From Flavobacterium bernardetii (GTDB lineage Bacteria > Bacteroidota > Bacteroidia > Flavobacteriales > Flavobacteriaceae): 64,000 nucleotides of DNA. The translations under genes were made by a program, and so were the position numbers. Position 1 is the first letter of the stretch. The number at the start of each line of letters is the position of its first letter. The notes beneath the pieces are model-generated. The model was not told the DNA's origin. It saw only the letters and a program-made list of their open reading frames with translations, and did no database searches. Below, piece after piece: positions 61,447-64,000 of this stretch. The stretch lies in the NCBI RefSeq assembly GCF_011305415.1, contig NZ_JAANOQ010000006.1, positions 1 through 64,000 on the forward strand, given 5' to 3'.

Positions 61447-62022
61447 TTATTTCGTCTTCTTCACGTATTGCGTTAAAATAACAATATGTTGGTTTTCTAC
61501 TCTACCTTCAATTTGATTGGCATTGTCCCAAACTAGTTTGATGTTATGAACTGCTGCACCACGTTTTGCAGTGAAAGTAGCGCCTTTTACATCTAAATCT
61601 TTTATTAAAACTACAGAATCGCCGTCTAATAAAATGTTTCCGTTAGAATCTTTATGAATGATTTTTCCTTCTTCATCTTCGTCTTCACCTGTTGCTTTTG
61701 CCCATTCTAAGGCATCTTCGTCAAAATACATCATTTCTAACATATCGTTGTTTTTTAAACGTGCGTGCATTCTCCAAGATACAATTTGTACTGGTAAATT
61801 TTCATTCCACATACTATCTGACAAACCTCTCCAATCGTTGGCGTTCATCAAATCTTTATTTTCAATTTGATCTCTTAATGATTTCGTAATTAAAATACAG
61901 TTTTCTGGAATGGCTTCTGTTTTAGGCTCTACGATATAAACTACTAAGTTTTCATCGCTTCCGCTAATTTCACAAACACTTCCGCTTCTGTCTTTTAATC
62001 TTTTTTCTGTAACTATACTCAT
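61447..62022 (-). CDS. PhnA-like protein without zinc ligands
   Basis: The 191-residue protein aligns by eye along its length with PhnA-family proteins: LKDRSGSVCEISGSDENLVVY, WRGLSDSMWNENLPVQIVSWRMHARL (region 63-90), MMYFDEDALEWAKATGE, and the C-terminal KOW-like domain DSNGNILLDGDSVVLIKDLDVKG. In PhnA the N-terminal zinc ribbon has CELCG and a second CXXC; here these read CEISG and CILIT, so only unpaired cysteines remain. The ribbon should not bind zinc. The family name refers to alkylphosphonate genes, but its biochemical role is unknown. Confidence 0.8.
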   Translation of the reverse strand: MSIVTEKRLKDRSGSVCEISGSDENLVVYIVEPKTEAIPENCILITKSLRDQIENKDLMNANDWRGLSDSMWNENLPVQIVSWRMHARLKNNDMLEMMYFDEDALEWAKATGEDEDEEGKIIHKDSNGNILLDGDSVVLIKDLDVKGATFTAKRGAAVHNIKLVWDNANQIEGRVENQHIVILTQYVKKTK

Positions 62023-62025
62023 TTC

Positions 62026-62550
62026 TTATAAATTGAATGAAGCACCAATTTGAAAAGTAAATTGGTTGTTATAATGTCCGAAAACACCCGGAGTAGTGTC
62101 ATATTCTGCAATTGGTAAATTCATTTCTGAATACACACCAAAACCATCAGTAAAGAAATATCTGAAACCTAAATGTGTTCCAAAATTTCTTGTCCCTAAA
62201 TTTATACCTGGATAAATATCCATATTATCTTCTAAACCAATTACATTACCCAAGTTAGCATTAAAACGAACTTTAAGATCTGCTCTGTCTTGAAATTTTG
62301 GTTTTTCATTTTCTGGTAAAAATGTTACTTCGTTAATTCTCACACCATTATCGGCACTAAGCATATAACTAGCCGAAAAACCGAATGACATATTTTCACC
62401 AATTCCATAATCGTTAGTTAAAACAATCCCAGTTCCACCATTTTGAATGGTAGCACCAATTTGTAATTTTAAATCTTCTTTTCCTTTATAAGCTTGCGCA
62501 TTGGCTAAAAGTCCCATTCCTAAGAATGCAACAAGTACTAGTTTTTTCAT
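62026..62550 (-). CDS. Outer membrane beta-barrel protein (DUF6646-like)
   Basis: I choose ATG at 62550 (174 residues); an upstream in-frame ATG at 62595 would put 15 residues before a clean signal peptide MKKLVLVAFLGMGLLANAQA. The mature part is a run of amphipathic strands (LQIGATIQNGGTGIVLTND, MSFGFSASYML, LGTRNFGTHLGFRYFFTD, FGVYSEMNLPIA) ending QFTFQIGASFNL, typical of a small outer membrane barrel. Function unknown. The stop lies three bases before the PhnA-like start. Confidence 0.8.
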   Translation of the reverse strand: MKKLVLVAFLGMGLLANAQAYKGKEDLKLQIGATIQNGGTGIVLTNDYGIGENMSFGFSASYMLSADNGVRINEVTFLPENEKPKFQDRADLKVRFNANLGNVIGLEDNMDIYPGINLGTRNFGTHLGFRYFFTDGFGVYSEMNLPIAEYDTTPGVFGHYNNQFTFQIGASFNL

Positions 62551-63001
62551 TCTACATTTTTTTAAATTCTTTGCAAAAATAAAGAAAATTAACATTTTTT
62601 AAGGTAAAGCCGTAATAAAAATTACTTAAAAAAATTTACTTTTACACCGTAGAAAGTACTTTAAACAATTCTTAAAAAAACGATATGTGTTTATAGCAAC
62701 AAATAGGGGATAAAATTCAAAATAAGTTATAAAAACATGAAAAATTCAAAACTTAAAATGAAAAAAAACACGAATTTAACTTTAAATATACATTTCGTTT
62801 TGAACTAACCTAATTAGAAATAAAAAACAACATAAAAGCAATGTAATATTCTAACTTTACAAACCAAAAAGTATAACATTAAAACAAACAACTTTAACCT
62901 TTCATAAATATCCAGAGTTAAATTATTTTTTTGTGTAGTTTAAAAAGATTACAAGATTTACATCCTTACTCTAAAAGAAAACAATAGTATTAAAACAAAA
63001 C
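62551..63001. other. AT-rich intergenic leader before the response regulator
   Basis: No supported gene. The stretch is very AT-rich, with homopolymer A runs and a CCGTAA-containing segment at 62610-62615 and ACCGTA near 62648 that recur downstream of the regulator at 63676-63692. No perfect TAnnTTTG box was found close to the start codon. It presumably holds divergent promoters for the barrel protein and the response regulator. Confidence 0.5.
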
Positions 63002-63664
63002 ATGATTTCAAATATATTACTGGTCGACGATCATCCAGCTATTTTAAATGGTTATATATCTATTTTAGGCCTTAATCATAAAGACTTAAAACTTTCTCCA
63101 ACATTTTGCTACAATTGTGAAGAAGCATATAACGAGATTACCAAGCCTATACATGCGGATTTTTTTGACTTTATTTTACTAGACCGTAGTTTACCTCCTT
63201 TTCATGAAAAGAACATGAAATCAGGTGAAGATTTAGCCATTCTAGCAAAAAAGCATCAAACAAAAGCCAAAATTATCATCTTAACTGGACATGCAGAAAC
63301 CTTTATCATTTATGACATTATACACAATGTTAACCCAAATGGTTTAATCATAAAAAGTGATGCTACTGTAGATGTTCTTTTAGATGCTTTCCATGAAGTT
63401 GTTGATGGCAAAACTTATTACAGTCATACCGTTACGGATAATATGAAAGATTTATTAACTCGAGAAGATTACCTAGATAATATTAACAGACAAATTATCG
63501 TATTAATAGCTCAAGGATTTAAAAACAAAACTATTGCTACACAATTGGGATTAAGCGAAAGCACAGTAGAAAAAAGAAAATCAAAGATTAAAGATTTTTT
63601 TCTTACGAATAAAAGCACAGATGAAGAGCTTATTTTTGAAGTAAAAAAACAAGGTTTTATTTAA
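63002..63664 (+). CDS. NarL/FixJ-type response regulator
   Basis: The 220-residue protein has an N-terminal receiver domain (NILLVDDHPAILNGYISIL with the acidic pair; phosphoacceptor Asp in FDFILLDRSLPP; conserved Thr/Lys positions IILTGH and IIKSDA) and a C-terminal LuxR helix-turn-helix (NRQIIVLIAQGFKNKTIATQLGLSESTVEKRKSKIKDFF, over residues 160-198). The spacing around the phosphoacceptor includes an insert (HEKNMKSGED) also seen in Bacteroidota regulators of this kind. No histidine kinase gene is adjacent, so its sensor is elsewhere. CCGTAA-type motifs on both sides could be its binding sites. Confidence 0.9.
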   Translation: MISNILLVDDHPAILNGYISILGLNHKDLKLSPTFCYNCEEAYNEITKPIHADFFDFILLDRSLPPFHEKNMKSGEDLAILAKKHQTKAKIIILTGHAETFIIYDIIHNVNPNGLIIKSDATVDVLLDAFHEVVDGKTYYSHTVTDNMKDLLTREDYLDNINRQIIVLIAQGFKNKTIATQLGLSESTVEKRKSKIKDFFLTNKSTDEELIFEVKKQGFI

Positions 63665-63724
63665 TTTAACATTATTTACGGCAAAACCGTAATTAAAAAC
63701 AAAAGAGTACCGTTACCTTTACAT

Positions 63725-63802
63725 AGGTAAATATTTCATCAAACAACTGGGGGGTTGTAAAATGAGCATAATCCGTCTGATACTTTCAGGCGGATTTTTT
63801 TT
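63725..63802 (+). ncRNA. Candidate small RNA with G-rich loop and intrinsic terminator
   Basis: ACAAC (63743-63747) pairs with GTTGT (63754-63758), exposing a T plus five-G loop. Eleven bases later AATCCGTCTGA pairs with TTCAGGCGGATT, followed by eight T (63795-63802), an intrinsic terminator. A TACCTTTA box (one mismatch from TAnnTTTG) lies at about 63714-63721. It could alternatively be simply the 3' end of the response regulator transcript, whose stop is about 100 bases upstream. Confidence 0.4.
63770..63802 (+). terminator. Intrinsic terminator downstream of the response regulator
   Basis: AATCCG-T-CTGA pairs with TCAG-G-CGGATT over a TACTT loop, followed by eight T residues. Confidence 0.88.
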
Positions 63803-64000
63803 AGCTAATAATAAAGCCAACTTCCTTTAGCTTAGAGCCGTTATTACTTAAAAATAAAATAATTAATTTGATCTTTATTTATATATAAGAAGCATTAAGG
63901 GATCTAGAACCTTAATTAAATACATTAATGCTTTTACTACAAACTATTTTAGACTAAAAACGTCATTCTCAAAGAAAAAATATTCAAGAAACAGGGCTTG

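Larger units (their letters stand above)
63665..64000. other. Gene-free end of window after the response regulator
   Basis: No supported coding sequence. It holds an inverted repeat TTACGG/CCGTAA (63676-63692), a candidate small RNA with two hairpins ending in a terminator (about 63725-63802), and two mutually exclusive hairpins at 63890-63933. A 23-codon frame at 63762 runs through the terminator and is not credible. Confidence 0.6.

Noticed and set aside
62737..62808. 23-codon frame starting MKNSKLKMKKN
   Set aside because: It is very short, Lys/Asn-rich as expected from AT-rich DNA, and has no supporting context.
63762..63830. 23-codon frame starting MSIIRLILSGG
   Set aside because: It runs straight through the intrinsic terminator hairpin and its T run.

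Overview
The window looks like the chromosome of a Flavobacterium-type member of the Bacteroidota. The evidence is low GC, a type IX secretion (T9SS) substrate with a gliding-motility C-terminal domain followed by a PorP/SprF-like partner, an Alternative Complex III respiratory operon, Bacteroidota-style promoters (TTG, then a -7 box TAnnTTTG), weak Shine-Dalgarno signals, TonB-dependent receptors, and many families largely restricted to this phylum (DUF4286, DUF2723, DUF5689). There is no phage, integrase, IS transposase or CRISPR array.

Layout. 1-3.1 kb: 3' end of a giant adhesin made of near-identical 240-bp repeats, then its PorP/SprF-like protein. 3.2-7.3 kb: ruvB, a repeat-rich intergenic block, a DUF4286 gene, and overlapping rsmA-mgtE. 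7.4-8.2 kb: an orphan secreted protein. 8.2-19.8 kb (minus strand): the respiratory operon actA-actB-actC-actD-actE-actF-ctaC-ctaD, driven by a good promoter at 19899-19927. 20-22.7 kb: SPOR protein and a heme/siderophore-type TonB receptor. 22.7-24.6 kb (minus): small membrane ORF, pterin dehydratase, a decayed isomerase pseudogene, cbpM-cbpA.

24.6-37.1 kb (minus): the most interesting region, an aromatic-acid catabolic cluster. In transcription order it holds a flavin reductase-like protein, SRPBCC protein, fused FAD-monooxygenase/Old Yellow Enzyme (salicylyl-CoA 5-hydroxylase or 2-aminobenzoyl-CoA monooxygenase/reductase type), four-helix-bundle gene inside inverted repeats, aryl-CoA ligase, S41 peptidase, acyl-CoA thioesterase, nitrilase, gentisate-1,2-dioxygenase-like bicupin, FAH-family hydrolase and maleate isomerase-like protein. 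Read together these give aryl acid -> aryl-CoA -> 5-hydroxyaryl-CoA -> free gentisate-type acid -> ring cleavage -> maleate + pyruvate -> fumarate. Most of the larger gaps in the cluster carry a different family of short intergenic repeats.

37.2-42.7 kb (minus): an L,D-transpeptidase-type lipoprotein and rimP-nusA-infB, whose leader contains a terminator-like hairpin. 42.8-52.9 kb: universal stress protein, tRNA-Gln, DUF2723 glycosyltransferase, small membrane protein, polysaccharide deacetylase, a cysteine-less thioredoxin-fold protein, metallophosphoesterase and polA. 52.9-59.1 kb: TonB receptor with two lipoproteins, divergent from a secreted EEP nuclease/phosphatase, a candidate nucleic-acid or phosphate scavenging locus. 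59.1-64 kb: 3-hydroxyanthranilate dioxygenase, ALDH7-type dehydrogenase, a PhnA-like protein without its zinc ligands, a beta-barrel protein, a LuxR-type response regulator and a candidate small RNA.

Functions are assigned from motif recognition and gene context only; no database search was run.
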